Shown: positions 7,846 to 19,115 of the stretch, piece after piece
Layout of the letters: each line of letters opens with the position of its first letter
Numbering within the stretch: position 1 is the stretch's first letter
Source: a virus
Strand: one strand, 5' to 3'
Virus record (IMG/VR): IMGVR_UViG_3300020472_000039
Coordinates: 1-51,782 of that record
DNA: 51,782 bases
Notes under the pieces: model-generated
What the model was told of the DNA's origin: nothing
Databases searched by the model: none
The model's input: the letters and a program-made list of their open reading frames with translations, nothing else
Made by a program: the position numbers and the translations under genes

Positions 7846-9768
7846 ATGCCAAATAAAGTAGCAGATGTAATGGGAACTCTCAATAAAATGATTGAGGGAG
7901 ATATAGCAAAAATTCGTGCTGAGCAACAAGGTGCTTATAGAGGATTAGAGTTATCTTTAAGAGAAAGAGAAGGAGATAGAGCTCATGAATTAGCTTTAAA
8001 AGAATTAGAAGAAAAAGAAAGAGCAAGATTTAAACAGGAAACAGCAGAACTTAATGGTATGGTTACAGCTGCTGAAATTAAACATTCTAATTCTATATAT
8101 GCTCAATTAGAAGGTAGTATAATGGATGGTATTTTTTTAACAAAAGATGGCACAAAATATGATTATACTAAAAAGAATAAAAAGAAATTAGTAGATAAAT
8201 TTAGAGCAGCTGGTTTTCAAGACGCAGAAAGTATGGCAAGATTGTTTATTATGCAATCTCAAGGAACTACTGACGCAAATGGAAATAAAGTAGAAAGCGC
8301 TAACAATGAAAATATAATACAAATTGCTCAAACCTTTGCAACTACATTAGCTGCTGACCCTACTAAAATTAATAGTTTTATTGATGCTGGTATTTTTCCA
8401 GAAAATGAAGCACAATGGTCTTCGCTAACTCAAAACCTAAATCAAATACTTACTTTAAGAGATACTGGACTTCAATTACAAGAAGAATTAATGGGATTAA
8501 CTCGAGGAGATTTAGAATACGATAGAGATTATCATGGTATATTTTGGGATATGGGAATGGGTCAAGCGCCTCCTGGATACGAAAAAGGAAGTGCAAGTGA
8601 AGGTATGGCTGGAACTGAAACTGGAGATAGAGTTGATATTAGAGACCCAGATAAACCGCCTTCATCATTATTTGCAGAGTATAACCAAAATCACGGTGAT
8701 TATACATTGAATAATATGAAATATTTGCTTACTCAAGAAGTAGGCAATAATCCTTCACATAGAAAGAATTTAATGAAACTTGTAACTGAAAATAGTCAAT
8801 ATTTAGAAGACGATTACATATTTATGCCTATAAGCTTTGGAATGGATGATATGGGAGACGATAGAAGAGCTATTGCCAATCAAACTAAGGAAAATGTAGA
8901 TACTTTATCAGACCGAATGAAAACTGAAATAGAAATAATATCGAGGTTAGAAAGTAAATTATCTAGCGGTAGAGGAAGTGGTGATGGAGTTGTAGGACAA
9001 CTTAAAGGAACAACTGATACAGAGAAAATGAATATTCATAGGCAAATAGCTGCACATACTGGAAAACTAGCATTATTACAACAAGATTATAAAACACACC
9101 AAGAATTTTCTAATAGGGCTGTACAAGAATCTTATGGATATACTGACGAACAAGGAAGATATTTTCCTGGAGGAGATAAAACTTTAGGAGATTTTATGAA
9201 AGGTGATTACGCTTTTAATTTCTTAGGTATTAACGATGCTATAGAAGCAGCTAAAAAATTTCAGCAAAGTCCTATGGCAGAAGCTTTAGATGCTTACCAA
9301 CCACTTGGAGTTGGGATTAAAGATGTGCCAATTGGTAATCCATTACAAAATGTGCTTTACGGGATGTCACATATATGGAGTGGAGATAGATGGAAAACAA
9401 AAAATATACCAGCTATTAAATCTGGATTAAGATATTTAGATACAGATAGAGATAAAACATTTACCGCTGATTTAAGTGATGTTCCAGGTTCTTTATTTGA
9501 AATAGATTTAAGAACAGCTAACGAAAAAGACGTATATATGGATAAATATTTAGAAAGAGCATATACATCGCAAAGAGAATCAGTTCCTTCTGAATGGTTT
9601 GAAACGAGAGATGAAAATAGAATAGCTGCTAAAAATTGGTATAATCAAAAAGAAGCCACAGATAATAGTGCAATGGAGAGCTTAGAATATATACAAGGTT
9701 TACCATTTAGAGGAACTTCTATTTTAGAGATGTCAGACGTGTTAATGCCTGAAAACACTAATAAATAA
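7846..9768 (+). CDS. Internal virion (ejection-type) protein, 640 aa
   Basis: Mostly helical and charged, with a long coiled-coil-like start (residues 10-70, ELSLREREGDRAHELALKEL) and no signal peptide or Cys cluster. By position it matches the middle-size ejection protein of T7-type core complexes (gp15). ATG lies 9 nt after the previous stop, with a weak site (AGGAAACAATT). No enzymatic motif seen. Function inferred from position and size. Confidence 0.5.
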   Translation: MPNKVADVMGTLNKMIEGDIAKIRAEQQGAYRGLELSLREREGDRAHELALKELEEKERARFKQETAELNGMVTAAEIKHSNSIYAQLEGSIMDGIFLTKDGTKYDYTKKNKKKLVDKFRAAGFQDAESMARLFIMQSQGTTDANGNKVESANNENIIQIAQTFATTLAADPTKINSFIDAGIFPENEAQWSSLTQNLNQILTLRDTGLQLQEELMGLTRGDLEYDRDYHGIFWDMGMGQAPPGYEKGSASEGMAGTETGDRVDIRDPDKPPSSLFAEYNQNHGDYTLNNMKYLLTQEVGNNPSHRKNLMKLVTENSQYLEDDYIFMPISFGMDDMGDDRRAIANQTKENVDTLSDRMKTEIEIISRLESKLSSGRGSGDGVVGQLKGTTDTEKMNIHRQIAAHTGKLALLQQDYKTHQEFSNRAVQESYGYTDEQGRYFPGGDKTLGDFMKGDYAFNFLGINDAIEAAKKFQQSPMAEALDAYQPLGVGIKDVPIGNPLQNVLYGMSHIWSGDRWKTKNIPAIKSGLRYLDTDRDKTFTADLSDVPGSLFEIDLRTANEKDVYMDKYLERAYTSQRESVPSEWFETRDENRIAAKNWYNQKEATDNSAMESLEYIQGLPFRGTSILEMSDVLMPENTNK

Positions 9769-9773
9769 AATAT

Positions 9774-12700
9774 ATGTCAGATACAATTACAGATAAATTA
9801 GCTAAAAGTTTAGCAGATAATGTTTTTGATACTAACCAACAAACTAATGTTGGAAATAGAATACCAAGTATAGATGTATTAAGACAAATGGCATCTACTC
9901 CTTTAGAACCTCAAAATACTATAGAAAAAAGTATGCATCAAGGTTTAGGAAGGTCTATGATGAGAAATACTGGAGACTTTTTAAGAGAAGGTGCTGAAGC
10001 ATTTATAGACACAGCATTATTTAGTGCTCCTAGTGCATTTACAGATTGGGACCCATCAGAAGGCGCAGATACTAGTGCTGGAAAATGGGGTGCTGGTATT
10101 GGTGGTACTGCTGGATTTATTAATCCATGGAAAGCGACAGCAAAAGGACTTGGTTGGGCTACAAGAAAAGGTGCTTCTGCTTTTGGAAAAACTACAACAG
10201 ACGACTTAGTTAAACAATTAGACAAAGTTGTTAAGACATCAACTGCAACAGATAAGCTTGGCAAAACAGTAAAAACAAGCGATGATGGAGTTGAAGCTCT
10301 TAGATGGATGGCTGGAGCTAAAGAAAGCGACAATATTATTTCTACATTCGGCAAGATGGTATCTCACCAATTTAAAGAAAAAATTAAACATTGGAGTCAT
10401 TTAGGCGTAAAACAAAAAGACGATTTTACAAAAATGATTAATGAGGGCTTTGGCGATAGTATTAAAAGAATGGCAAACGCTCAAGGAATGGAAGTTTCAG
10501 AAGAAGCTGTAGAACAAATTAGTCGTAGAATGATGAAAGCTTGGGATAAAGCTGGACAAAATCCTATTGATAACATACAATCTTTAATTGCGGGAGCATT
10601 TCCAACAAGTAAATTAGCTAGTTTTTATGGGCATTTATTTGAAGAAGCTGTAACATTCGCAACAGTAGATAGTATTATGCATGGACTGCAAGTTGCTGGT
10701 GGAAAACAAGACGCAGATTTTGGAGCAGTTGCTAAACACGGATTTATGTTAGGACATGCATTGGGTGTTGTAAGATTTGTTCCAAATATGGGTACTGGAG
10801 AAGCTGGTGTAAGAGGAGGATTTGGTGGTTTATTTAACAGAGATGGTAGAGCAAATTGGGTTCGTTTACTTGCTAATAGTAGAAATTATGCTAGAAAGTT
10901 AGACCCTTCAAAAGAAAGCCATAGAGGTTCTATAGGTATTTTATATAAAACATTTGATGATTTAGGTCGTATACCAAAAGAAGGTGGAGAACATGGTGCT
11001 GCTTCAATTTGGAGACAAGTCAAAACACATATGAATGAATGGTATGCTAAATCAGGAAATAAACAATATGACCCAGGAGCATATACTTATGACCATTTAG
11101 CACATTTAATGAAAACAGGTAGCCCAGAACAGGCTAAAAATATAGCACAAGCTATGCAATTTGTTTTAGGACAAGTAAGCAGTCAAGCAAGAAAAAAATG
11201 GAAACCACAATTCTTAAAAGAATGGGCTAAAGATTTTGCTACTGCTACTCCTCGTATGGGGCTTGGTGGTTTAGTTATGGGGAATGAAGTTATATTTGAT
11301 GAAAATGTTCCATTAGAAGATAAAATTATGACAGTAGGTATTGGTGCATTTTTAATGAGAAGTGGTAAAGAATTACAATATAGAGGAGCAGATGGTAGTC
11401 ATAAAGTAATAGGGAGTTTAAGAGATTTTCCTAGAAAACTTAGAGATTTAAAAGAAACTGCTGATGTAGTAGGGCATAAATTTATGAAAGGGTATCATGA
11501 TGCAAGTGGCGAGGTAGTATATGATATAGACCCACAATGGCGAAAATACATGGAAATGGCTGACAAGACTGTAGAAAAATTTAATGAATTTGAAAATACA
11601 GGGTTTTCTAATGTTGACGAAGCAACTAAGATTGTAAATTTATTAAACACTAGTGCAAAATCAGGAAGAGATAATTCAATTAATAAAGAATTAGAATCAA
11701 ACAGTTCTAGAATTAAAGCGTTAGATAGTCGTTTAGTAGAAATGGAAAAAGAACTTCCAAAAATTACTGTTGGAGATAAAGATTACAATGGTAAAAATCA
11801 AGGAGAGGTAAGACCTGAAGATTTAGCAAAACTATCTGAATCAAAAGAAGCTAAAGAGCGACAAGAACTTTTAGAACAAAATGAAATATTAAAAAGTGAA
11901 AAAGAAACTACTATAGATTTAGGTGATTATAAAATATTTGTTACTAATGATAGTCGTATAAGAAAAGGTGCTAATCAAGGAGCAAAATATCAAAAAAATG
12001 TAGATAAGGTTGTAGAAACTATTTACAATCTTATTAAAGAAAGATTTAGCAAAGCAGATGTAATTGGAAAAGGAAAAAGATTAAAAGAAATTGATGAAAT
12101 GACTACAAAAGAATATGAAATGCTAGAACAAGCATTGAAAGATAATAAGTTAGAAACTACTCGTGATGTACAAGAAATTTTTAGAAAAGCTAATAGAGAT
12201 AATATACAAAATACTTCACGTGATAGAGTTAAAACAGCATTAGATATAATAGATTCTCTTAGAGATGGAAACGGAGATAAGCTTTTTGATGTAGAAGTAA
12301 AACAATTAGACAACGGAAAAAACCAATATACTTTTAGAACAATAAATTATGGAGCGCTTGGTAGAAAATTAACCGATAAAACTAAAGAAGCTCTTGATGA
12401 ATATAATTCATTGCTTCAGATAATAAAAGGTGAAGGTGAGCATATAATTTTAGATGGTAATAAAAGAATAGATTTAGATTCTAAGCATGAAAATGCTAAT
12501 TGGGAAGCAGTTGAAATTGTTATGGAAAATTCTTTACTTGCAATGCAAAAAAATTATGGAATTGATGGTCTACCTAAAACATTAACATATCAAGACGGGT
12601 GGTTGAGAGCGGCTATTGAATCTACAATTATAGATACTCAAATTCATCATAGTGTAAAAACTTTTAGTCGTCATTGGGAAGAGGGCACACAACTTGGGCA

Positions 12701-15700
12701 ATTATTAAAAACAATTTTTAAAGGTTCTATGGGAGGAAGAGGTTCTGATAAAGCAATTGCTGAAATATTTGGTATAGATATGACTATTGCTGATATAAAA
12801 GCAGCTTGGAGTAAAGGTAAAAAATTTAAAATTCAAGGAGGTTCAAAAGAAGATAGAGCGATGCTTAAAGATTTGATAGAAATTATGAATCATATGCCAG
12901 GAGCTGAAACTACTTCGCCAGCACCTACTCCAATAGATGCAAAAATTATTTCTTCAATAACTAAAGCTGATTTAATAAAATTAAAAAACCTTTTAAATGA
13001 AGAAGGTATTCATATACTAAATACTGATACTAGATTTACTACTACAGACTATGCAAGAGAAATTGCTAGACAATTGGTAGGAGATAAATTATTCTTAGGA
13101 ACAACAAGAGATGGGAATAAATTAACTGATAATCATAGAAAAATTATTGAAGTTATGATGCATAAAGGGTTAGTAAATTCAAATTTAACTTTAACTCCTA
13201 TAGGTAGATTATTAAATAATGTATTTGGAAAAGCTTATGATGAAGCGGCAAAATTAGAAAAGTTAAGTGACCCCGCTGAAGCTAAAATAATAATTGACCA
13301 AATGGTTAAAGATAAAAAGATTAGCGTAGAAGAAGCTAATTCTATGTATAAAACATTTGAAGAAATGAATGCGATGAGTGTTCAAGCAGGTTTTTTTGCT
13401 CCTATAACATTTGGAGAAATGTCTAAAACTTATAAAGAATTAGTAGAACCTTTAATTGTTGATAATAAAGGAAACGGTGTTTTAACATTATCAACTATAC
13501 AAACTGCTAGTATGGGTAGAGGTGAAATGAGATTACTTCTTGATTCTCTAATGATGATGAAAGATTCTACATTCCAATCAGATACGCATACTTTTGTGAA
13601 AGCATTGCAAGAATCTATTTTAAATCAAAGCGGAAAACCAACTAATGTAAAAAATAAACTTTTAAATTATATGTTTGCAAAAGGTAAAGTAGACCCTGCT
13701 AGAGCATATTTATTAGCTAGAGAATATAAGATATGGGATAGCAAAAATGAAAAAATTGATTTAGATAAATTAAAAGATAGTGAATTGCAAGAAACTTTTA
13801 AAAGGTTGCAAAGTGAAATAGAATCAAATTATAGCAATAGTTATATTGATAATATTAATCAAAGAGTTAAAGAATTAGAATACCAAGCTAAAGATAGAAG
13901 TAATAATGATAGTAAAACTATACAATTTAATAGTTGGATGGAAAAATGGAGTCTTAAAGATACACCATTTGAAAAATCTATGATTACAATAACAGAAAGT
14001 AAGACAACTTCTGAAAGATTATTTACTACGTTGGAATCAGAATATCTTGCTAAAAATAAAACAAGAGCTGATTTTATGAAAGATTTAGAATCAGCATTAG
14101 TAAAAGCTAATCCAGGTATTAATGTAAATGAAGTTAATGCTCACATAACAAAATGGTTAATAGATAGACAAAATACTGTTATGATTCCTGTGATTAAGAT
14201 TAATCAATTTTCCCCTACTATGTCTACATTTAAAGAAACTAAAATAAGAAAATCTTTAATGTTAGAAGAATTGTTAGGAGTTATAAGTCCTGATACAAAA
14301 ATAGCTATGTTCCCTACAGATGGTCATTTATTTATGAAGGGAGAACGTGGAAGATATGGAGATTTAACAGATACTGGAAATCTAGCAACATTACAAGGTT
14401 TAATATATACCGCATCTGGTCAAGGGAATCTTTGGGGAGCAAATAATGCAAGTCCTAATGCTTCTAGTAAATTAAATGCTTTATCTTTTATAAACAGTGA
14501 TATGGTTGTATATAGATATGGTAATTCTCGACATGTATTTGGTTTAGATGCTCGTCAAAGTAATTTAGATTATATGGCTGGTTTATGGGTTCGTGATTTA
14601 GCTAGAAGAACAAAGTTAGATAAAAATGATGCTGAGTATTTATCTGAAGCAAATTTTGATTCTAAAATGAAAAATGACGGTAGGCTATATGGAGAAATAA
14701 GAATACTACGTAAAAACCCTAAAACAGGTATTCAACAAGAAATTGCTGTTAATGCAAAAGATATAAAAAATACTGACCAAATTATATTATCTCCACAAAA
14801 TGCTAGTAAAACATGGAATGCTAACAATTTAGAACAAAGAGTGAAAAATATTTTAGATGATATGATTTTTGGTAAATTGCTTCCTGATGTTTATTGGAGT
14901 CAAAAACTATGGAAAGCCGAAGGTGCAGCATTTCTTGCTATGATGAAACGTACTCCATTAACTCACAATATATCTGCAAATAGATTTAGTTCTGAAGTAA
15001 TTAGAGAAATAGCTGCTGGTTGGACAAAAAGCACTACTAATTTCAGACTACCTGGAGATAAAGGAAGAGATAGAAGAACAGAAGTTAGGAATTTTATTGA
15101 TTCATGGGGAGCAGGTAAACAAAAATTTGTAGTTATTAGAGATGAAGTTGATAGTGGTTTTGGTTGGAATGAAAAAGGAGTATCTGAATCATATAGTGTT
15201 AATAAAAAATTAATAGACCAAAAAACAAGAAAAATAGAAGATTTAAAAAAAGGTAGAGATGAAGTTAATAAACTTGTTAATATTAGCAAAGAAGAGAAAG
15301 CTACGAAATTAGAAGACTATAACCAAATTATTAAACAATTAGAAAATGAAATTAATACTTTACGTAATAACAAAGATGCAAGTAGTGAAAATGGTATATT
15401 TATTATAAGAGACGATGGAGCATTTCAAGCTATGTCAATTTTAGGCGGTGAATATAATTCTATAGAAGTTGGTGGTATTAAACCAACTATACATGGAATA
15501 GATAGTAAAGGAAATTCTTTTGTAATTAAAACTTCATTTCAAAAGAAACTAGAATATGAACAATTTTTTAAAGACAATCCAGATGTTATGGGTATTACTT
15601 TTGCATCAAGTGTAAAAAAAGTTGGTGCTGATTATACAGATTCATTTAAAGGAAGAATGTTAACAGGCGAAGAATTTAATGGAGGAAAAATAGGAACTAT

Positions 15701-18700
15701 TACTGATAGCAATAAGAAAATTACATTAAGACCTGAACATGTATCTCTTACCGCAATTAAAGGGCGTAAAGATAAAGCTACTATAACTATTGGTAATTCT
15801 AACCATATTGTGGACCGTACAGCTAAAATTGATTTTTGGGACCAATATTATGCTCCTTCAATAAAAGCACTTCAAAAAAATCTTGGAGATAGAAATGATA
15901 TTGGTCGTAGTAATGAAAGAATTGCTGATGCAAGGAGAATATTAGGTTCACAATTTGAAGAAAAAAGCTCATCATTTGATATGTCTGAAGGACAATTATC
16001 TGTTATAGACCAATGGTTGAAAGTAGGTGGAGACCCTAGTATGTTTGAAAGACAATATAACGATGCTATAAAGTCTTATTATTTAGACCCTATTTTATCT
16101 CCAAAGGTAAATGGAGGTCAATCAGTTTTATCTTCTGATACTAAAGGAGAGCTTATTAATACAGTTATATTAGATGGTAAAATATGGGATACTGGTGAAG
16201 TTTTTCTTAGTCGTCAAGAAGCTAAAAAAGAAGCAAAGATAGATAGAATTACTATTGCAGAAAGAAATTCAGCTGGATATGATAGACACTATTCTATAAA
16301 TCAAAATAAAAAATTAAAAAATGCTTTTATAGATGCAATGGAAGCTAAAGGAAAAAGAGAAGCAAAATACACATTACAAGATTTTGTAGATTTTGTTAAA
16401 GTTTATTCTGAACAAGCAGGGAAAAAACATAAGTATCAAGTATTAACTGCTGTAGAACGTGTACCTCATGTAAAAGAAAGTAGTGTTATGCTTGTAGGGA
16501 TTAAAGATTTTAGAAATGCATCAGAAGGAAATATTGTAATATTAAATAACGCTGATGTAAAAAGAGCGGCTGAAGGAGATTATGATATTGATATAGCTAA
16601 TATTTTTTGGGAATCTCCATCTAGTGTAGTTAAAGAATATGCTAGAGGTAGAGGAGGTATTCAAGATTCAAGAACTTTTGAAATGGATTCAGAAAGTAGC
16701 TCCGCATCTGGTTTACGTTTTGATAACGCTAAAGATATTAACGAATATAACTCTCGTCTTCATGATGCTGATATGGTTAAAGGAGCAGCAATGAATGTTT
16801 CTAGAATATTGCAATGGTTACAATCTTTAACAACTACTCACAATTATGTAGCTGCAAAAGAAGGTTATTTAGATGCTAAAACAGGAGAACTTAGTCATTA
16901 TACGGATGGAACTTATAAACCTAATTTTGTTATAAAGGCTGGAGAGCAAACTTATCTTGTATTAAAAGAAGGTAAAGAATTAAAAGATGTTCAACAATTA
17001 ATTGCAGATTACATACAATCTTCTTTAGATGCTGTTGGTGGATATAATATGAACAAGGTTACTATAGATAATATGTGGAGAGATTTGTTATATAGACCTG
17101 AAACTTCTATTTTCAATGTTATGAATGTAAATCAGGTTGCTATTAAAAATAGTGGAACAACAAAACCGATATTAGAAAAAACTACTACCACAGATTTATC
17201 TCTTGAAGGAAATAAACAAGTTAGAAAAATACTTGATGGTATAATTGACCCTTATAAAGATATGCTTAAACTTTCTAATAAAATTTATCAAGATGGTAAA
17301 GGTGAAAGTGTAAGTTGGAGTGCATTAATTACAGGTATTCAAAATTCAAATAAAAATTTTAGATATTTAGGTTCTAAAAAATGGTATAAAGATAATTATC
17401 TTAAATATGAAAAGGGTAGAGATAGCATAATAAATTTTCACGATTTAGGTAAAAATGCGGCGTTAGATAAAGCTGCTTCAAATAATGCTAATTTACCAAT
17501 GTACGATAGAGTGTTAGCAAATGTAATGCATCTTCATAATGTTACTATGAATCCAAACAAAAGTATTACTCTTTCTGAGCCATTTAGAGATTCATTTGAA
17601 TTATTAATGACAACAGAAACTGCGAAAGATGCGTATGATGCAGTTAAAAAAGAATTAACTGATTCTTATCAATTGACAGATTTTATTAATCAAGCGCAAA
17701 AAGAATTAAATGAATTACATGAATATAAAGAAAAATTCAGAGATTATAAAACTAGAGATAGAATATTAAAATACAGCATTAAACCATTAGAAAAAAGATT
17801 AAATTATTTAAAAGACCAAATTTCTATAGAGTTTAAAGATTATGGAAAAATTAGAGCTACAAGCAATGTAGAAGCAAAAACAGATTTAAGGAAAGAAACA
17901 AAAAAAAGAGATGGCAAAAAATATGAACAAAATAAAAAAATTGTAGATAATATTATTGAAAGATATGCCCAAAATCTTCGTGCTGAAAAATTGCAAAAAT
18001 TAAAAGAACAAGGAGACCCTAGATTGCTTACTAAAGATGAAATGAAAGCAGTTAATAAAAAAGCTATAGAGATGTTTCTTGAAAAAGGTTTTTATATTGA
18101 ACCAACAGTTACTAATGAAATGATTAAATATATTGCTATTAATGATGTATTTGGTAGACTTAATGTTATGAATCATAATGAATTAAAATTATCTCAAGGT
18201 AGATTTACTGACATTAATAAAGAAATATCTCAGGTAATAAAAGAATTTGGAGAAAGTGTACACGATTTAATGGATGTTCATAAAGAAGTATTGAATTGGG
18301 ACCATTTATATGAAAACACGTTTCAAAAATTAGATAAAATTGCAAGAGACCATGAAAGATTGTTTGAAAGTGAAGATATGGCATATCAATGGATATTAGC
18401 AAAAGTAGCTGCTCCAGGATATGAACCAAACACATTTGTACAATATGGTGGTGCATTTTTTCAAGCTCCTAAAATGAAAGGAGTAGATAAATATATTAAT
18501 TTAGGATTTAGATGGTATATGAGACAATATTCTGAAAAAGGAGGTTTTTCTGGGTTTAATCAAGTAAAAATGTCAAATTTATTTAGACCAATAGCACAAC
18601 AATACAATCAAGCTTGGTGGAAAATGAATGGTATGAATACTGGAGTAAGAGAAGAATTTAAAGATTCAATAAATCAAAATGATTCATATTATTTTCAACC

Positions 18701-19115
18701 ATTTGAATTTACAAAAGGAACTCAAAGACAAGAATTTTTAAATCATATATTCCCTAATGCTGAAAGTTTCTTAGGAGTAGATTATTCTAGAATTGATGCT
18801 TATCAACAAATGAATGATATGCTTGGTTCAGGGTTAATAAGAGATATAGTATTAAGCGAACAACATTTAGATGCTCCTTATATTATGAAAGCTGGAGCTG
18901 AAAGATATAAATATATTGATTCTATAAAAGATATGCACGAAGGAGAAGGAATGGGTGGAGGTGCAGCTATAACTAGAAGAGGGTTTAATGATGTATTTCA
19001 TGACCCTTATACTTTAGATAGTCGTAAACCAGTTCATGATAGAAGTTGGGAAAAGCATAAGAATGTAGTAGATTTGGTTGAATTTGAAGTTAAAAAATCT
19101 ATGGAGGATTGTTAA
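9774..19115 (+). CDS. Giant internal virion protein, 3113 aa
   Basis: Single uninterrupted frame of 9.3 kb, 18 percent of the window. It starts 5 nt after the previous stop with a poor ribosome binding site (AAATAT before ATG), so it may be read by coupling. The N-terminal 450 residues hold short hydrophobic, Gly-rich patches (KWGAGIGGTAGFINPWK; GFMLGHALGVVRFVP), as in ejection proteins that enter the envelope. Most of the remainder is helical and very Lys/Asp/Asn-rich. I looked for T7- or N4-type RNA polymerase motifs and the DFDGD type and saw none. It probably enters the host with DNA, like gp16 of T7 or polyvalent proteins. Individual domains were not recognised. Confidence 0.6.
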   Translation: MSDTITDKLAKSLADNVFDTNQQTNVGNRIPSIDVLRQMASTPLEPQNTIEKSMHQGLGRSMMRNTGDFLREGAEAFIDTALFSAPSAFTDWDPSEGADTSAGKWGAGIGGTAGFINPWKATAKGLGWATRKGASAFGKTTTDDLVKQLDKVVKTSTATDKLGKTVKTSDDGVEALRWMAGAKESDNIISTFGKMVSHQFKEKIKHWSHLGVKQKDDFTKMINEGFGDSIKRMANAQGMEVSEEAVEQISRRMMKAWDKAGQNPIDNIQSLIAGAFPTSKLASFYGHLFEEAVTFATVDSIMHGLQVAGGKQDADFGAVAKHGFMLGHALGVVRFVPNMGTGEAGVRGGFGGLFNRDGRANWVRLLANSRNYARKLDPSKESHRGSIGILYKTFDDLGRIPKEGGEHGAASIWRQVKTHMNEWYAKSGNKQYDPGAYTYDHLAHLMKTGSPEQAKNIAQAMQFVLGQVSSQARKKWKPQFLKEWAKDFATATPRMGLGGLVMGNEVIFDENVPLEDKIMTVGIGAFLMRSGKELQYRGADGSHKVIGSLRDFPRKLRDLKETADVVGHKFMKGYHDASGEVVYDIDPQWRKYMEMADKTVEKFNEFENTGFSNVDEATKIVNLLNTSAKSGRDNSINKELESNSSRIKALDSRLVEMEKELPKITVGDKDYNGKNQGEVRPEDLAKLSESKEAKERQELLEQNEILKSEKETTIDLGDYKIFVTNDSRIRKGANQGAKYQKNVDKVVETIYNLIKERFSKADVIGKGKRLKEIDEMTTKEYEMLEQALKDNKLETTRDVQEIFRKANRDNIQNTSRDRVKTALDIIDSLRDGNGDKLFDVEVKQLDNGKNQYTFRTINYGALGRKLTDKTKEALDEYNSLLQIIKGEGEHIILDGNKRIDLDSKHENANWEAVEIVMENSLLAMQKNYGIDGLPKTLTYQDGWLRAAIESTIIDTQIHHSVKTFSRHWEEGTQLGQLLKTIFKGSMGGRGSDKAIAEIFGIDMTIADIKAAWSKGKKFKIQGGSKEDRAMLKDLIEIMNHMPGAETTSPAPTPIDAKIISSITKADLIKLKNLLNEEGIHILNTDTRFTTTDYAREIARQLVGDKLFLGTTRDGNKLTDNHRKIIEVMMHKGLVNSNLTLTPIGRLLNNVFGKAYDEAAKLEKLSDPAEAKIIIDQMVKDKKISVEEANSMYKTFEEMNAMSVQAGFFAPITFGEMSKTYKELVEPLIVDNKGNGVLTLSTIQTASMGRGEMRLLLDSLMMMKDSTFQSDTHTFVKALQESILNQSGKPTNVKNKLLNYMFAKGKVDPARAYLLAREYKIWDSKNEKIDLDKLKDSELQETFKRLQSEIESNYSNSYIDNINQRVKELEYQAKDRSNNDSKTIQFNSWMEKWSLKDTPFEKSMITITESKTTSERLFTTLESEYLAKNKTRADFMKDLESALVKANPGINVNEVNAHITKWLIDRQNTVMIPVIKINQFSPTMSTFKETKIRKSLMLEELLGVISPDTKIAMFPTDGHLFMKGERGRYGDLTDTGNLATLQGLIYTASGQGNLWGANNASPNASSKLNALSFINSDMVVYRYGNSRHVFGLDARQSNLDYMAGLWVRDLARRTKLDKNDAEYLSEANFDSKMKNDGRLYGEIRILRKNPKTGIQQEIAVNAKDIKNTDQIILSPQNASKTWNANNLEQRVKNILDDMIFGKLLPDVYWSQKLWKAEGAAFLAMMKRTPLTHNISANRFSSEVIREIAAGWTKSTTNFRLPGDKGRDRRTEVRNFIDSWGAGKQKFVVIRDEVDSGFGWNEKGVSESYSVNKKLIDQKTRKIEDLKKGRDEVNKLVNISKEEKATKLEDYNQIIKQLENEINTLRNNKDASSENGIFIIRDDGAFQAMSILGGEYNSIEVGGIKPTIHGIDSKGNSFVIKTSFQKKLEYEQFFKDNPDVMGITFASSVKKVGADYTDSFKGRMLTGEEFNGGKIGTITDSNKKITLRPEHVSLTAIKGRKDKATITIGNSNHIVDRTAKIDFWDQYYAPSIKALQKNLGDRNDIGRSNERIADARRILGSQFEEKSSSFDMSEGQLSVIDQWLKVGGDPSMFERQYNDAIKSYYLDPILSPKVNGGQSVLSSDTKGELINTVILDGKIWDTGEVFLSRQEAKKEAKIDRITIAERNSAGYDRHYSINQNKKLKNAFIDAMEAKGKREAKYTLQDFVDFVKVYSEQAGKKHKYQVLTAVERVPHVKESSVMLVGIKDFRNASEGNIVILNNADVKRAAEGDYDIDIANIFWESPSSVVKEYARGRGGIQDSRTFEMDSESSSASGLRFDNAKDINEYNSRLHDADMVKGAAMNVSRILQWLQSLTTTHNYVAAKEGYLDAKTGELSHYTDGTYKPNFVIKAGEQTYLVLKEGKELKDVQQLIADYIQSSLDAVGGYNMNKVTIDNMWRDLLYRPETSIFNVMNVNQVAIKNSGTTKPILEKTTTTDLSLEGNKQVRKILDGIIDPYKDMLKLSNKIYQDGKGESVSWSALITGIQNSNKNFRYLGSKKWYKDNYLKYEKGRDSIINFHDLGKNAALDKAASNNANLPMYDRVLANVMHLHNVTMNPNKSITLSEPFRDSFELLMTTETAKDAYDAVKKELTDSYQLTDFINQAQKELNELHEYKEKFRDYKTRDRILKYSIKPLEKRLNYLKDQISIEFKDYGKIRATSNVEAKTDLRKETKKRDGKKYEQNKKIVDNIIERYAQNLRAEKLQKLKEQGDPRLLTKDEMKAVNKKAIEMFLEKGFYIEPTVTNEMIKYIAINDVFGRLNVMNHNELKLSQGRFTDINKEISQVIKEFGESVHDLMDVHKEVLNWDHLYENTFQKLDKIARDHERLFESEDMAYQWILAKVAAPGYEPNTFVQYGGAFFQAPKMKGVDKYINLGFRWYMRQYSEKGGFSGFNQVKMSNLFRPIAQQYNQAWWKMNGMNTGVREEFKDSINQNDSYYFQPFEFTKGTQRQEFLNHIFPNAESFLGVDYSRIDAYQQMNDMLGSGLIRDIVLSEQHLDAPYIMKAGAERYKYIDSIKDMHEGEGMGGGAAITRRGFNDVFHDPYTLDSRKPVHDRSWEKHKNVVDLVEFEVKKSMEDC

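Noticed and set aside
9938-10354. 138-codon frame opposite the giant gene, and other long frames opposite late genes
   Set aside because: Composition is that of a reverse read of an A+T-rich gene, with no ribosome site; shadows of the plus-strand genes.
9774-19115. Virion RNA polymerase of the N4 or crAss type
   Set aside because: Size fits, but I could not find the catalytic motifs of T7-like enzymes or DFDGD.
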